From: Triangularia verruculosa
Lineage: Eukaryota > Ascomycota > Sordariomycetes > Sordariales > Podosporaceae
Direction of reading: 5' to 3'
DNA length: 64,000 bases
Assembly (NCBI GenBank): GCA_033296885.1
Contig: MU863893.1
Span: forward strand, 124,001-188,000
Below the pieces are notes generated by a model. The model ran no database searches. It worked only from the letters and a program-made list of their open reading frames with translations, and was not told the DNA's origin. Positions 1 through 11,273 of this stretch are shown here, piece by piece. Each line of letters starts with the position of its first letter. The first letter of the stretch is position 1. The translations under genes and the position numbers were made by a program.

Positions 1-382
1 CTGGTGGTGGCCATGATGCGCACTGCGAACTGCGGCCGCAGGACGGGACCCTTCCAGTCTTCAACTTTCAGGTTATCCAGCCCAGCACTCGACAAAATCG
101 ACGACACGACACGGGAATCAAAACCGGAATTTTTAGAATTGACGAGCACTCTACAGCGGAACTTGTCACCCATTCTCAACCGCTTTACGGTTTCTGTTCG
201 CATTCGTGGGGTCGTTGCGTCGCGCAAGCCTCGACTCGCCAAGTCGGTAGAACGCAAAAGAACAATCGCAGCGCAACACTCCGAACGTCGCCGACCGACC
301 GTCTGGCTACAAGTCTTTGCGGCCTCGCAACCTTTCCGTGCCCTTACAGGCCGCCAACAGGCGTGCCGCGATTCCCGTCATC
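1..382. other. 5' flank of first gene, no gene seen
   Basis: No frame here shows protein-like composition. It is probably the promoter and 5' UTR of the gene starting at 383. The open frame 4-468 overlaps that gene and looks like a shadow. Confidence 0.5.
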
Positions 383-1705
383 ATGTCGCGCCTTTTCAGG
401 CCGTCTGCGGTTCTCCGGTTCCCCAAGGCATTTTCGAGGGTACCAGCCGGCCAGGTGATCAGGATTGAAAGACTACGGCTCAAGCAGAGGAGGCGATTCC
501 GGTTCCTTAGCTTCGCCATCAAGACGGTTCTTGTTTACAACTTCTTCGAGATATGCATTGCCGGTCCGCTCGTAAAGCTCGTGGAGTCTGAAGACCTGAG
601 GGAGGAGGTGGCGGAACATGAGGACCTCGACATCTTCATACCCTTTCCCTTGACCACGGAGCGACACGAACCACAACCTTACTCTGGAAAAGATCCAGAA
701 TGGCTAGAGTTCGTGCGTCTCTCCAAAGACAAAGACACGCTCGATAAGATCAGAAGTGAGTGGCCAGCCTGCAGTCCCGCCCTTTGATCAGTAACTAACT
801 TGGCTTGCGCAGAGGAAACTGTCCAGATGGTTTGCGATGCCGCCGCAAAGAACCCTGCCCTAACATGGAAGGTTGGCAAAGATATGAAAGTGAGGAGATA
901 TTGGATGGATGTGGATTTCCCTTATAAAGCACCACCAGTGTACACACGCACAGGGTATGCCGCTCTACCCCAAACGGTCAAAACCTCACCACTAACATGA
1001 AGCAGCTTACTAATTACGGACGAAGTAATCGCCATTGCAGAGCAAGAGGTTGAGTCGGCAACAGTAAAACTTCTTGAGCGTGTCTTGTGGCCGAAACCTA
1101 TGGCGCTCTCGACGTGGGCACTTGGGAAGGCACTCGTTGGCCGTCAGCTGTCATCAGTGGCGCAATTCTTCGGATTTGAAGGCGACAGTTCGACTCATCC
1201 TCCTGACCGTCCTGTAGGCGTAGGCCCCTTGCCTCTCCCGACAAACCACACTACCGAGGTCCAAAAAGCCCTGGAACGCATCCGGGCGCAAGCAACCAAA
1301 CGACCAGAAGACGTCAATGATCCTAGGTCGATCTCGCCAGCCCCTAACACTCCCCCCGGGCCATCCAGAGACAAACCTATCAGCTTTCCCCAGAGACCGT
1401 CGGGCGAGCAAAATGGGAATCCAGAGAAGTTTCTTGGCCAGGAAAAAGTTCAGTCTTTGGTTGGGCTGAGGCCTTGGGAGGAGTTCATGAAGACGTATTC
1501 CAAGGTCTGGAAGCCGATCCGACCCGATCCGCCTCGAGGTTGCTTCGCCGTCTCGGGTCTCATCGAGATCGAGACGTCGAGGGGTTACGTGGTGATTGAC
1601 GTCCTGTCATGGTATAATCCAAAAACACGCTCGCATGATCGCAAATCCATGTGGATGTCGGTAAGGAGGATGCAGTATAAACAACAAGCGCCGATGCGTC
1701 CCTGA
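383..1705 (+). CDS. Conserved hypothetical protein with one N-terminal membrane segment
   Basis: Three exons, 383-755, 813-954 and 1006-1705, give a 404-aa protein. Intron 1 starts GTGAGT, carries a GTAACTAACT branch region and ends GCGCAG. Intron 2 starts GTATGC and ends AGCAG after a CTAAC. The ATG at 383 is the first in frame. The N-terminus is basic (RPSAVLRFPKAFSRVPAGQ), which could be a mitochondrial presequence. A hydrophobic stretch at residues about 48-66 (FAIKTVLVYNFFEICIAG) is probably a membrane segment, followed by an acidic patch. The C-terminal half is proline-rich and disordered between about 220 and 310, then a globular end with WYNPKTRSHDRKS. I do not recognise the family. 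A mitochondrial membrane location is inference from the basic, hydrophobic N-terminus only. Confidence 0.8.
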
Positions 1706-3967
1706 TCTCACAGAGGGTTGTACGCCGCCTGTTCAGGATGGCGAAGGAAAAACACATATCAGGCTTGCATGGGAGGGCGTTTATTGGTTTATGCATTCTG
1801 AAAGAAGTGGCTGATCACGGCACTCTGGTCAGCGGGTATAAGATTGCTTGTAAAAGATTCATTCGGCAGCATGGGCAGGATAACCCACAAAGGAAGCGGA
1901 AATAGATACCAGAGGCGTTGATTTGCATTTTTGACCCGGAACTCAGGGTAGCGTTGTGTTGTTGAACAACAGATGTTGGTGGCTGGAGACTCAACCACAT
2001 GTCCGGCGGACCGTCTTGGCACAGAGATATCGGAGGGGCTCATAACAATATCCGGGGGAGGAATGGCCGGGTTCATCCGTGGTATACCTTTAGCAATGGA
2101 CAAGTCTCTTTGTCTTTCCACCGACCACCGAGCTGAAAATGAGATGTAGACTAGATCCTCTGCCTATCGACACCTCGAGCTATCTGTCAATACCACATAG
2201 CTTGAATGCCTGCTCCAGGCGACAGATCGATCATTGTTTTCGAGTGTTTATCTGGCCTCTTTGTGTTGTATTCAAGCAGATACCGAGGTTGGTCCATGAA
2301 GGGTAAAGTGAGGATTCGTGGCAGGATCAAGTTGAGGAATGATCTACAGATGACTCAATTATAGTTTGAAACGATTTCAATAGCTCGGTCTCTGACATGC
2401 AGCTGAATGTAGCCTGCCGCATGAAAGTGGCCCGATCGTTGGTGGTTTGTCGGCGATAGGCGAAGGTAAGCGACATCATGGCATCTGGTAGCTTTCCAGC
2501 ATGCTGGATGAGCTTCCAGACACCCTCTGGTTCTAGAGAAATGATGGCAAGAAGAGTTTCTTGGATCAAGATGAGTGTCAGGTTCCGCAACCGATCACTT
2601 GCCAAATAGTTGTTGATCAGGCACATGTCCCTAGGCCAGATAAAGGATCTCTTTTGGTGTAGGTAGCTTCCGTCTCTTACGCTTACGTTTTATCAAGCGG
2701 AAAAAAAATAAGCTTCGATCTAGGCCAGGCACATCGACGCGGTGCGGTTAGCTGCCGCTCTAGCCACAGCGGCTCATGGCCCTGACCCTTGCCTATCCAT
2801 CATCCATCAGACCGAGACTCATCAGGAGCCGACTTGTAAGATCTTGAAACTGGCTTTCAGGTTTGAGTGAATGGCTTCTTGGAGTTTAGGTCAAGTACGG
2901 CCATAAATATCAACAGTTTTGTAACTATCTCCATGAAATCTGTGAGTCGGGCACGTGCCCTTTCGGTCTACCTAGCTTGCCAACGCAAGAGATCCCAGTG
3001 ATCGTCACTGACAGCTGATGTTCAGTCATGGAAAGCCGTATTGAGTATCCAAGTTCTCCGAAGTTCCAGCCTGCAAGACGCGCAAAGACAGAATTTTCTG
3101 CTGGGTATTCCGTCAGCGGGCAGACTGAGCCATCTCAACTTGACTTGGCGCATTCCAGCAGTAGACCAGCATGCTTCCCCAGCTCCCACAACCCGGCGCT
3201 ACTGCTCGTGAACAGGTTTCTGAACGGGCGTGGCCTCCGTTAAGCCCGTTTGTAGTCTATTAATCCCTGTGTCCAGCAGTACTGTACGCCTTGTCGCTGT
3301 ACCTATGCTTGGCATCTGATCTTGTGAAAGTCCAGGGAACCCAACAGTTGCATTAACGTATTGATTGATCTAGAACCAAAGAAAGACTGTTCAAACGAGC
3401 GTAGAAAAGCCGGAATATATACATGAATTGAGCAAGGCCGAAGGCCGAAGAGCTGGAGGCGCGCTCAAACGAATCTGAAACCAGACTTTTGCCATCGCCA
3501 GTTTTGGGAGGCGATATCCAATTTTTGGTGGTCTGTCTCCCCGGGGCTCCCACGAGCTCCCGGGCCCAGACCAGACCCACATTTCCACAGATCTCAACCT
3601 CTGGCAGCAGCTAGCTGCCTCTCCAGCCAGTTACCTTTCCTTCCATGGCGGCATGTCAGATCCCAGTTTGGGATTTGGACACCATGACTAGACTCAGGAC
3701 TACGTCTGGGGGGCTCTCGCGGCGCGGGTGCTTCGGCCGTGAACCTCCAGACACACATAACTTTGCGTCGGCACTCGATGGCACAGGGCTGTCACGCCAG
3801 CCACTTGTCTTTTCGACCTTCGTCTCCCCTGACTCAACTCGAGGACGTCGATCGAAAAGCATATATATCGACTTTGACGACGGTACCCCTTGCTCCCGCC
3901 GCAGCTCTCGACACTACTTTCCTAGACCGGGTGCGTTGAGGACGGGTTCCAAGCCGGCATTAAGACG
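1706..3967. other. Intergenic region, no well-supported gene
   Basis: About 2.2 kb between the first gene and the MFS gene. A weak minus-strand candidate at 1789-2690 is listed separately. The part from about 2690 to 3650 has only short frames without protein-like composition. The part from 3650 to 3967 is probably the promoter and 5' UTR of the MFS gene. Confidence 0.5.
1789..2690 (-). other. Possible unannotated or decayed minus-strand gene
   Basis: Three minus-strand frames have more amino-acid order than chance would suggest: 2680-2327 (includes IWPRDMCLINNYLASDRL and LEPEGVWKLIQHAGKL), a 35-codon stretch near 2297-2190 (MDQPRYLLEYNTKRPDKHSK) and 2121-1789 (ends SNLIPADQSAVISHFFQNA). I could not join them with clean splice sites and do not recognise the product. 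It may be a decayed gene, a multi-exon gene I failed to resolve, or chance. Confidence 0.2.
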
Positions 3968-6018
3968 ATGGGGTCACCGCTCAAGGCCCAGGAGCCTCCT
4001 ACTATCGTGAACAGCGGATCATTCTTCCCCCACCCACCAAAGCACAATGATTATCATCAAAATCACGAGCTCAGAAAAGCGGTCACCCTCGATGCGCCAA
4101 CGGCAACAGGAGCTCGACCACAGGATAGCAACGTTGCTCCCCTACAAACCACGAAGGAATCAACACTCGATCTCAAGAGAAGCGCCACGGTTCCCCATCT
4201 CCCTTATCCATTGTTCGACCCGACGGCCGCCGCATCCAAGGAGGAGAACAACGAGGATGACTCGGATGGTCGAGCTGTCGACGTTGCTCTTTCGGACGCT
4301 GAGAGCGATGAAAGGCCATCAAAAAATGATACTTTCCCGCAGCCGCCATACCATGTGTTCTCCAGACAAGAGAAATGGCTGTTAGTTTGGATAGTGTCTT
4401 TTGCTGGTCTCTTTTCTCCGCTGTCAAGCAATATCTATTTTCCCGCGCTGGGTGCCATATCTGCAGTAAGCTCACCTCTTCAATCTTGACAATTCGTTCC
4501 TCTGATGACCGAATGCAGCATGTTCAAGCCGAAATCGCCATGATATCCCTTACTGTTACTGTTTACATGGCCGTCCAAGGCGTTGCGCCTTCTTTTTGGG
4601 GGCCTCTGAGTGACACACGGGGGCGTAGAGTCACGTTCATTTGCACATTTGTCGTTTATCTAATTGCAAACATTTCGTTGGCATTTAGCAACAACTTTGC
4701 GTCCCTAATGGCGTTTCGCGCAATTCAAGCAGCTGGCTCTGCTGCCACCATCTCGGTTGGTATGTTTTGCCAAGAACCGACCCCTTTTTACCCCTGAATT
4801 ATCCGGCGGGCCCACCAGGCTAACAGTCAGCAACAGGCGCTGGCGTGATTGGCGACATCACGACAGCAAAGGAGCGAGGCGGTTTTATGGGAAGCTTTGG
4901 AGGGAGTACGTCGTCACCTATCTTGTCTTTTTGTCCTTGTTCTTTCTGACTTTGCCTACCTAGTCCGCATGCTCGGTCAGTCGATTGGCCCGGTGATTGG
5001 GGGCATCATCACCGAATTCTTTGGATTCCATGCCATTTTCTGGTTCCTTGTCATCTTGGGCTTCCTAAGTCTTGCCATGATTGTGCTTTTCCTCCCGGAA
5101 ACTCTTCGTCACATCGCAGGCAATGGCACCATACCTTTGCGTGGTATACACCGTCCACTTGTGTTTCGACATATCAGCAAACACTGGGTACAGCCGGGTT
5201 CGCCGTCCGGTCAAGATGGTGAAGCTACCGTTCCATCACCAAGATTTACCCTAAGGTCGGTGTTATCGCCCTTGCAGTTTCTATTCGAGAAGGATGTGTT
5301 TGTGACGCTCTTGTTTGGCGCATTCGTGTACACCATCTGGAGTATGGTAACCTCATCGACCACAGCCTTGTTCCAGCCTCGGTATCAGCTTTCTAACCTC
5401 CAAGTTGGTCTCATATTCTTGCCCAACGGCGCAGCCTGTGTCAGCGGATCATACTTCACTGGCCGGATTCTGGACCACGACTATCGACATGTAGAGTCAG
5501 CATACCGCGTCGCGAATGGCGTTTTGGCCGACATTCCCCTCAGTAAAGAGCAGTTGTCGGACCTTCCAATATCCCGTGCAAGGTTGCGGTCTTCCTGGTA
5601 TTTTATCGTCTTGTTTGTTCTGGCCGTTGCGGGCTACGGCGTTTCTCTTTCCTCCCCGTCGCTCGCTTCCAAGCCGGGAATGGCGCTACCCCTGATGTTA
5701 CAGTTCATCATTGCATTCACAGCAACGGCCATCTTTACACAAAATAGCGCGCTCATGGTGGACCTCTGTCCCGGCGCCATTGCCAGCGCTACCGCTGTCA
5801 ACAACCTTGTGCGTTGCTCCCTGGGTGCGGTCGGGGTGGCCGGAGTGCAGTTCATCATCGAAAAAATTGGAGTGAGGGTCACGTTTCTTATCTTCGCCGT
5901 CGTTACCATTTGTCTTGCGCCTCTCATGGGTTTGCAGTGGAAATATGGGGAGATCTGGCGAGCTCGGAGGATAGCAAGGCTCGCGCGGAGGGTGCAACAG
6001 CAGGCGATTCTGGTGTGA
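3968..6018 (+). CDS. MFS transporter, DHA1 (drug:H+ antiporter) type
   Basis: Four exons, 3968-4465, 4519-4759, 4837-4905 and 4964-6018, encode 620 aa. A polar N-terminal cytoplasmic tail of about 130 residues precedes the first membrane helix (WLLVWIVSFAGLFSPLSSNIYFPAL). The DHA1 loop 2-3 motif A is seen as GPLSDTRGRR at about residues 195-204. Motif C, typical of antiporters, is seen as MLGQSIGPVIGG, split from the preceding exon by intron 3. A central loop of about 60 residues separates the two six-helix halves. The protein ends in a short basic tail (RRIARLARRVQQQ). The family exports small molecules such as drugs, polyamines, acids or spore-wall dityrosine from the plasma membrane; the substrate here cannot be read. 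The layout resembles the Qdr/Dtr1/Aqr1 group. Introns have GTAAGC, GTATGT and GTACGT donors. Confidence 0.92.
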
Positions 6019-7257
6019 TGGTCGGTACGTGGGGAAAGAGGATATCTTTCATAGTTGATTTGGTTAATGGCTCGAGCTACGCACGTGCCGGAGAAAAGCA
6101 TTGGGAGTATGGCGGCGAGGTATGCTGTGAGTGTTACTTTCAGATGTGCTTATTTCTGCTTGGTTTTGCGTGTCTATCTCGCGTATTTGACTCTTCCAAC
6201 AGATGGGGGTGGCAGGCAAGTGCAGGAAACATGTTTCAAATATTGCGCATTCAAAACGCCGGGGATAAAAGCTAGGAGTTGTTTCCAGTGACATGTAACG
6301 GAAATAAAGGTTAACCGACAAAATTTACTTGCTTGAACAGTTCTTCTAGGCAGTAGCATGAAATGAGCAAGGAGCAGCCGTACGCAAAGCCCGTAATCCC
6401 CTGCATGATACGTTCACAAATCCATCCGATTAGGACAGCCGCGAATTGACGCAAAAGGCCATGCTGACTGACAATTTGCCGATGCTCAATAGACAGATCA
6501 ATAAACCTCTTTGACTGTATTCCGTCTTTTAGCATTGTGATGATAAAGAGCTGATACAACTTTGTGTATTGGTCTGTAGTTAGCGAGACTCCCGCATCCA
6601 GCGAGCCAACAAAGCAATGGTGGGACTCGACCAAGCTATTCTTTGAACACTACAACCTCCAACCCCAACAATGAACCGTCGAGTCTTCAGACCAAAACGG
6701 AATCTTTATTTTGCTTGCTAGTGACTATGCCCTATGATGGTGAGTTAGGTTACATTGATGCAGATTGGCGCATGCTGTGCTCGCTCCGAACCAGGCAAGC
6801 TACTCATGGGACAGGAGTGAGAACCCGCGTGGAAAGGCGGAATCAGGAGCAGCTGAGACGCTTCACTCAGTCTCTCTGAGCAGCCAAGTTTCAACTCATT
6901 GAGTAAATACATGTAAAACAATGGAGGAACAACCAAACATGTGGAGCGATGTCAGAAGGGGTACACTTCTGTCCCGCTCTTCTGGCCACTTTTGCTCGAG
7001 AACAATAAGCTCTCATGCCCTTTCTTTATCTGAAGAAAAGACAAGAGGATGCCGAGTCCTATATCACAGGTCAGGCTGTTCTGAAGATGGGATGCCCACT
7101 CCTTTCCCAACCGCTGCTAGAGGTCCAGCAAACGGCAGAAAGACAGAACCGCTGTCTACCAACTCACGAAGCCTACGACTCGTGATGGTTCAGTGTAGCC
7201 TCGAGCACAAATATAACACAGATATATCAGCAAGCCAGCGCAGATTAAACCACCAAG
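6019..7257. other. Intergenic region, no gene seen
   Basis: Holds the MFS 3' UTR and the promoter and 5' UTR of the GT2 gene. A minus-strand frame at 6311-6634 has no ATG start and no recognisable motif. Nothing else supported. Confidence 0.55.
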
Positions 7258-10101
7258 ATGTCCAATCCTCGGCGAACACCCCCGAGAACAAGGGCCCCGG
7301 AACCCCCTAAGCCTCTCGACCCCGAGCCTCTTAGTTCGGGCGCCCCGGACGATCTGTACGTGCCATCGAGACTTAGACAGAACAAGGTATTCATGGGGCT
7401 TCGTAATGTCTTCGTCTTGGGCTTGTGCGCCTATGGAGTAGATCAGTTTGCTACGTGGTACTCCGACTATGACAATGCGCTGTACTGGTTCATACTCCTT
7501 GTGGTCTGGCGCTATGCCCGGTTCATCCTCAACTGCATTGGATGGCTACTCTATAAGCCGGCACCCCTGCCCGAGAACCCAACATACACACCTAACCGAG
7601 ATGTCACCATCATCTTGCCTACCATCGACCCCACAGGAGTGGATTTCAAGGAATGCATCAGCACCTGCGCCCAGAACGAACCTGCTGCGATCATTGTCAT
7701 TACCGCGGGTGATGAATTGCTTGTAAAAACCCAGGCGGCTGTGGCGGAGTACATCTCGGTCTATCCCAAGACCACCTTTATGGTGGGCCGCGCCATGATT
7801 GCCAGCAAGAGAGCTCAAGTTGCCGTGGCGGTGCCACTGGTGAGGACCAGAATCACCGTCATGCTTGACGACCACGTCTTCTGGAAGAAGAATTTCCTCA
7901 GAGAGCTCCTGGCCCCGTTTGAAGACCCCGAGGTTGGTCTGGTAGGAACTAACAAGAAGGTTCGTCGGTTGCCGGACCTGAGCATCTGGAGACGTATCTG
8001 GAACATGCTGGGAGCCACCTATCTGTACCGCCACAACTTCGAGGTTAGATCTGCCAACTACTGGGACGGAGGCGCCTTTGTCATTTCCGCACGTACCTGC
8101 GCGATGCGCACCCGTATCATAGCTGACCCCGAGTACCTGGCGGGCTACGTTGACGAACGCTTCTTCTTCGGGTTCTGCGGGCCTCTCAACCCGGACGATG
8201 ACAACTACAACACCAGGTTTTCCGTGCGGAAGGGCTGGCGCATCAAGTTCCAGTACACCGACGATGCCGAGATCGAGACCACCGTGGGCGTCGCTGATCC
8301 GGTCCACAAAAAGTTCCTGGGACAGTGCACCCGCTGGGCCCGGACCACCTGGCGGTCGAACCCCTGTTCGCTCATTACGGATGGAAGCGTCTGGGCATAC
8401 CAGCCCTACTGCGTGTATGCGGTCTACCTCACCTCCTTCACAAACTTTGCCCTGGCCACCGATGCGCTGCTTTTCTACCTGTACAACCGGGCCAAAGGCG
8501 CAAACCAGGCTGGGAACATCATCCTGGCCACGTGGATCATTTTTGTAAAGTTTGTCAAGGTCTTTGAATATTACTACCGCCATCCCCAGGACATTTGGAC
8601 GTTCCCTGCCTATCTCCTTTTCGCATACTACCACAGCTTCATCAAGGCTTGGGCACTGATTACCTTTTACAACCACGCCTGGACTGGGCGCAATCTTGGT
8701 GCCATCAAGACGCAGGCGAATCCAATGGGAACAGAAGCCGGGAACACTGCAGGAGCGACGGCGGTGGTCACCAACCTCCAGCGGAGCATGTCCGTCACCA
8801 GCTCCAGCACGACCCCGAGCCTTCGTGAGGAGCGGGAGAAACTGCGCAACCCGACAGCTTGGATGCTAACTCTGGGTGATGAGGCAAGCCGGCTTCAAAA
8901 GAGTCAAACGATATACCACCAAAACATGGAGACTATCATCAAAGAGCTCAAAGATGCGGGCGACTACATGAAAAAGACCAAGGAGACACAAGTGAAGCTC
9001 TTCGGACAGCAGGAAAAAGTTCTCAAGGAAATAGAACGGATGAGTCGCGAAGCTGCCGACATCGAGGGACAGTCCCAGTTGCTGAATTCCAACGAGGCGA
9101 AGAACCAGGCCGCTTTGAGCCGTCTTCGCGGCCAGCTGCTCATGTTGGCGTCGAGGCATCGCGAACTCATTCGCACCGCTGGCGGCGACGACGAGTCACC
9201 CCCTCTCAGCCCCGCGGCCACCAGCGCCTTCAAAGCAGCAACTCAGTACATGGCAGAATCAAGGTCTGGTGGACGGACTCAACAAAACATTCCCACCTTT
9301 CAGGCCGAATCCCCAAGCGGCACTAGATCTCAGCCGCAGATACCTGGCCAGACGCCTCCCAGAACATCATTTCTAACTGGACATGTGAGGACCCCTCAAA
9401 CTCAACAAGCCAGGGGGCAATCCGGCGGGACAGGGGCAAGTGGAAGCAGCTCTGCTACACCACGCGCCGTGCCCAACACTTTCAATGATAGCTTTCCCCC
9501 GCTTGTTGGAGAGAGCCCCGACCTTTTAGGTAAATTCAATATTCCAACAGTCTCGGAGTCAACATCTTCTAGAGCACCGAATCTCCCGGGACGTCGTAAC
9601 GAGACATCCCCCTTGGTGTCTCTTCCTCCCCATGAGCCTGTGAGGTTTGCCCCGCCATCTCCTAATGATGGGGACCAGGGTCAAGCCCCTGAGGTCGCCC
9701 CGACTCCGAAACACCTGGCACCGGGAGAGAAACCAAGTGAAGAATTCTCGCCCGTTCCAGTACCTACCGACTCTCCCTCTGGATTCAGCCCAGAACCCAA
9801 ACAAGGTACCACCCCTAGTGGTGAACCTTCTAGCAGTACGACGCCTTCCACCGCGCGCAGGGATGCGCCCTCGAGCACTGCAGAGAGCCCCACGCGCCCC
9901 AGAGGGAATAGAAAGGCCTCTCGAGAGCAGCAGCAAGACAATGTCAGTGCCCCTACCACAACACCTCCTCGGTCAGACGAGACCACTGTTCCTTCTAACA
10001 AACCCAGAACACCTGAGAGCAACCCGGGAGCGGAGGAGAAGAAGCAACGAGACGACGAGGACTCTATGAGGAAGTTCCACGAGAACCTCGGCAGTAGCTG
10101 A
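7258..10101 (+). CDS. GT2 family polysaccharide synthase (Cps1/hyaluronan-synthase-like) with long C-terminal tail
   Basis: Single exon, 947 aa. Two N-terminal membrane helices (residues about 37-56 and 70-90) precede a GT2 domain. Visible catalytic elements: the LDDH acidic motif at about 203-206, the acceptor-site TDDAE at about 333-337 and a QxxRW-like QCTRW near 355-359, followed by ARTTWRSNP. Several helices follow (about 385-490), as in processive membrane synthases that make and export a polymer. This matches the fungal Cps1-like GT2 group, which includes the enzyme needed for hyphal growth on surfaces in cereal pathogens; the polymer is unknown. The usual fungal member ends near residue 520. 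Here about 430 more residues follow: a Ser/Thr-rich segment, an alpha-helical heptad-like stretch (about 545-650) likely to form a coiled coil, then a disordered Pro/Ser/Thr tail ending in charged residues. The ATG at 7258 is the first in frame. Confidence 0.92.
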   Translation: MSNPRRTPPRTRAPEPPKPLDPEPLSSGAPDDLYVPSRLRQNKVFMGLRNVFVLGLCAYGVDQFATWYSDYDNALYWFILLVVWRYARFILNCIGWLLYKPAPLPENPTYTPNRDVTIILPTIDPTGVDFKECISTCAQNEPAAIIVITAGDELLVKTQAAVAEYISVYPKTTFMVGRAMIASKRAQVAVAVPLVRTRITVMLDDHVFWKKNFLRELLAPFEDPEVGLVGTNKKVRRLPDLSIWRRIWNMLGATYLYRHNFEVRSANYWDGGAFVISARTCAMRTRIIADPEYLAGYVDERFFFGFCGPLNPDDDNYNTRFSVRKGWRIKFQYTDDAEIETTVGVADPVHKKFLGQCTRWARTTWRSNPCSLITDGSVWAYQPYCVYAVYLTSFTNFALATDALLFYLYNRAKGANQAGNIILATWIIFVKFVKVFEYYYRHPQDIWTFPAYLLFAYYHSFIKAWALITFYNHAWTGRNLGAIKTQANPMGTEAGNTAGATAVVTNLQRSMSVTSSSTTPSLREEREKLRNPTAWMLTLGDEASRLQKSQTIYHQNMETIIKELKDAGDYMKKTKETQVKLFGQQEKVLKEIERMSREAADIEGQSQLLNSNEAKNQAALSRLRGQLLMLASRHRELIRTAGGDDESPPLSPAATSAFKAATQYMAESRSGGRTQQNIPTFQAESPSGTRSQPQIPGQTPPRTSFLTGHVRTPQTQQARGQSGGTGASGSSSATPRAVPNTFNDSFPPLVGESPDLLGKFNIPTVSESTSSRAPNLPGRRNETSPLVSLPPHEPVRFAPPSPNDGDQGQAPEVAPTPKHLAPGEKPSEEFSPVPVPTDSPSGFSPEPKQGTTPSGEPSSSTTPSTARRDAPSSTAESPTRPRGNRKASREQQQDNVSAPTTTPPRSDETTVPSNKPRTPESNPGAEEKKQRDDEDSMRKFHENLGSS

Positions 10102-10706
10102 TGAGGGAAAACAAGGCAGGGCGTTATAGGGTGGGACATGGAGAGGGATGGGGAAGATGGAAAAGCCTCGCGGCTGCAATCAAGGGAAACCAGTTGTTTT
10201 TCTTGGGGGGTTTTTGGTAAAACGGCGTTAGGAAAGGCTTGCTTACAAACTACAATTTGATGTTTTAACTCTGCCCGGGTTGTGTTGCGGTATCGTTATG
10301 CAGGTGATTCTCTTGTCGAAAAAATTCAAAGAATGGTGAAATGGACCATTATTAGGTCAAGGTGATGAGTTGAATCTTCAACTTTGCACCATTCATCGGT
10401 CTTATGAATCCACTGCACTATGAAAAAGTATACTTGTACGAGTTTAAAATGGCGCTAGTTATAGTCGCAGAGCTTAAATCCCGCTGCATTTGGACAGTGC
10501 TTGCTTCGTGACCGAGCTGTGGCATTCCATGTAGTAGTCGCCGTTTCCGCCACCTACCATCGTGCTCGTGTCGCGTACTTGCCATGGAACCCCGCACTTG
10601 GGTAAAAGCCGAGTCAGTCACCTAGGTATAGCTTCTTCCTGAAATTACCAGCCTCACTTAATACTGTATTCATCTCCAATCAGGATATCATCCCCTAGTA
10701 TTCCCA
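10102..10706. other. Intergenic region, no gene seen
   Basis: Contains the 3' end of the GT2 transcript and the promoter of the small gene at 10707. No coding frame is supported. Confidence 0.6.
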
Positions 10707-11273
10707 ATGGCAGACACCAATTTTGACAAAGCCTCCCTTGAGGAGAAATGCACCGCCTTGTCCGATGCCGCAACCGTCGCTTTTGCCACGATCTCGCTCG
10801 CTTGGACCGAGCACGACGAACATCCATCGGAGCAGCTAGCAATGGGTTTGCCGGTAAAGCTATCGCCAGCCAGAGTGCTCGCCATGAAACTCGCCATCTT
10901 CAGAGAACACGCAGGGCAGCTCGCTGTTTGTGCTCGGGGAGCCGACATAATTTTGCCGCTTTTGGGGCTCGAATTGGACAAGGCCGTTGAACAAGCTCAG
11001 CGAGCATTTGCTGCGCTAATGCCCGACAACGAGGGTGACAGCAGTGTGGTTGGCTTTTTGAGTTCATTATCAAGGCTATTCGTCTTTGGCACACAGCTAT
11101 TGACCATGTGAGTCTGTCTGATAGTGATTCAAACCGGCCAGTGGATGCTAACCAGGATCAGGAACGACGAGCAAGAGCAAAAGGTCAAGCTGAAATCCGA
11201 GGATGGGCGGGCGATTTTTGAAGCCGCCAACACTGCTTCAAGAGTGTTAATCAACGAAACAAGGCCGAATTGA
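10707..11273 (+). CDS. Small alpha-helical hypothetical protein
   Basis: Two exons, 10707-11107 and 11156-11273, give 172 aa. The 48-bp intron starts GTGAGT, has a GCTAAC branch site four bases before its CAG end, and restores frame as an ATG codon split across the junction. The protein is rich in Ala, Leu and Glu and probably all-helical. It has a mildly hydrophobic centre (ADIILPLLGLELDKAV and VVGFLSSLSRLFVFG) and a charged C-terminus (NDEQEQKVKLKSEDGR). No signal peptide or known domain is seen, and the function is unknown. The neighbours give no functional clue. Confidence 0.72.

Noticed and set aside
6311..6634. Minus frame of 107 codons
   Set aside because: No ATG start, no recognisable motif, and an AT-rich surrounding; not supported as a gene.
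7546..8676. 376-codon minus-strand open frame inside the GT2 gene
   Set aside because: It is antisense to the highly conserved catalytic domain, lacks motifs, and arises from GC-rich codon use of the real gene.
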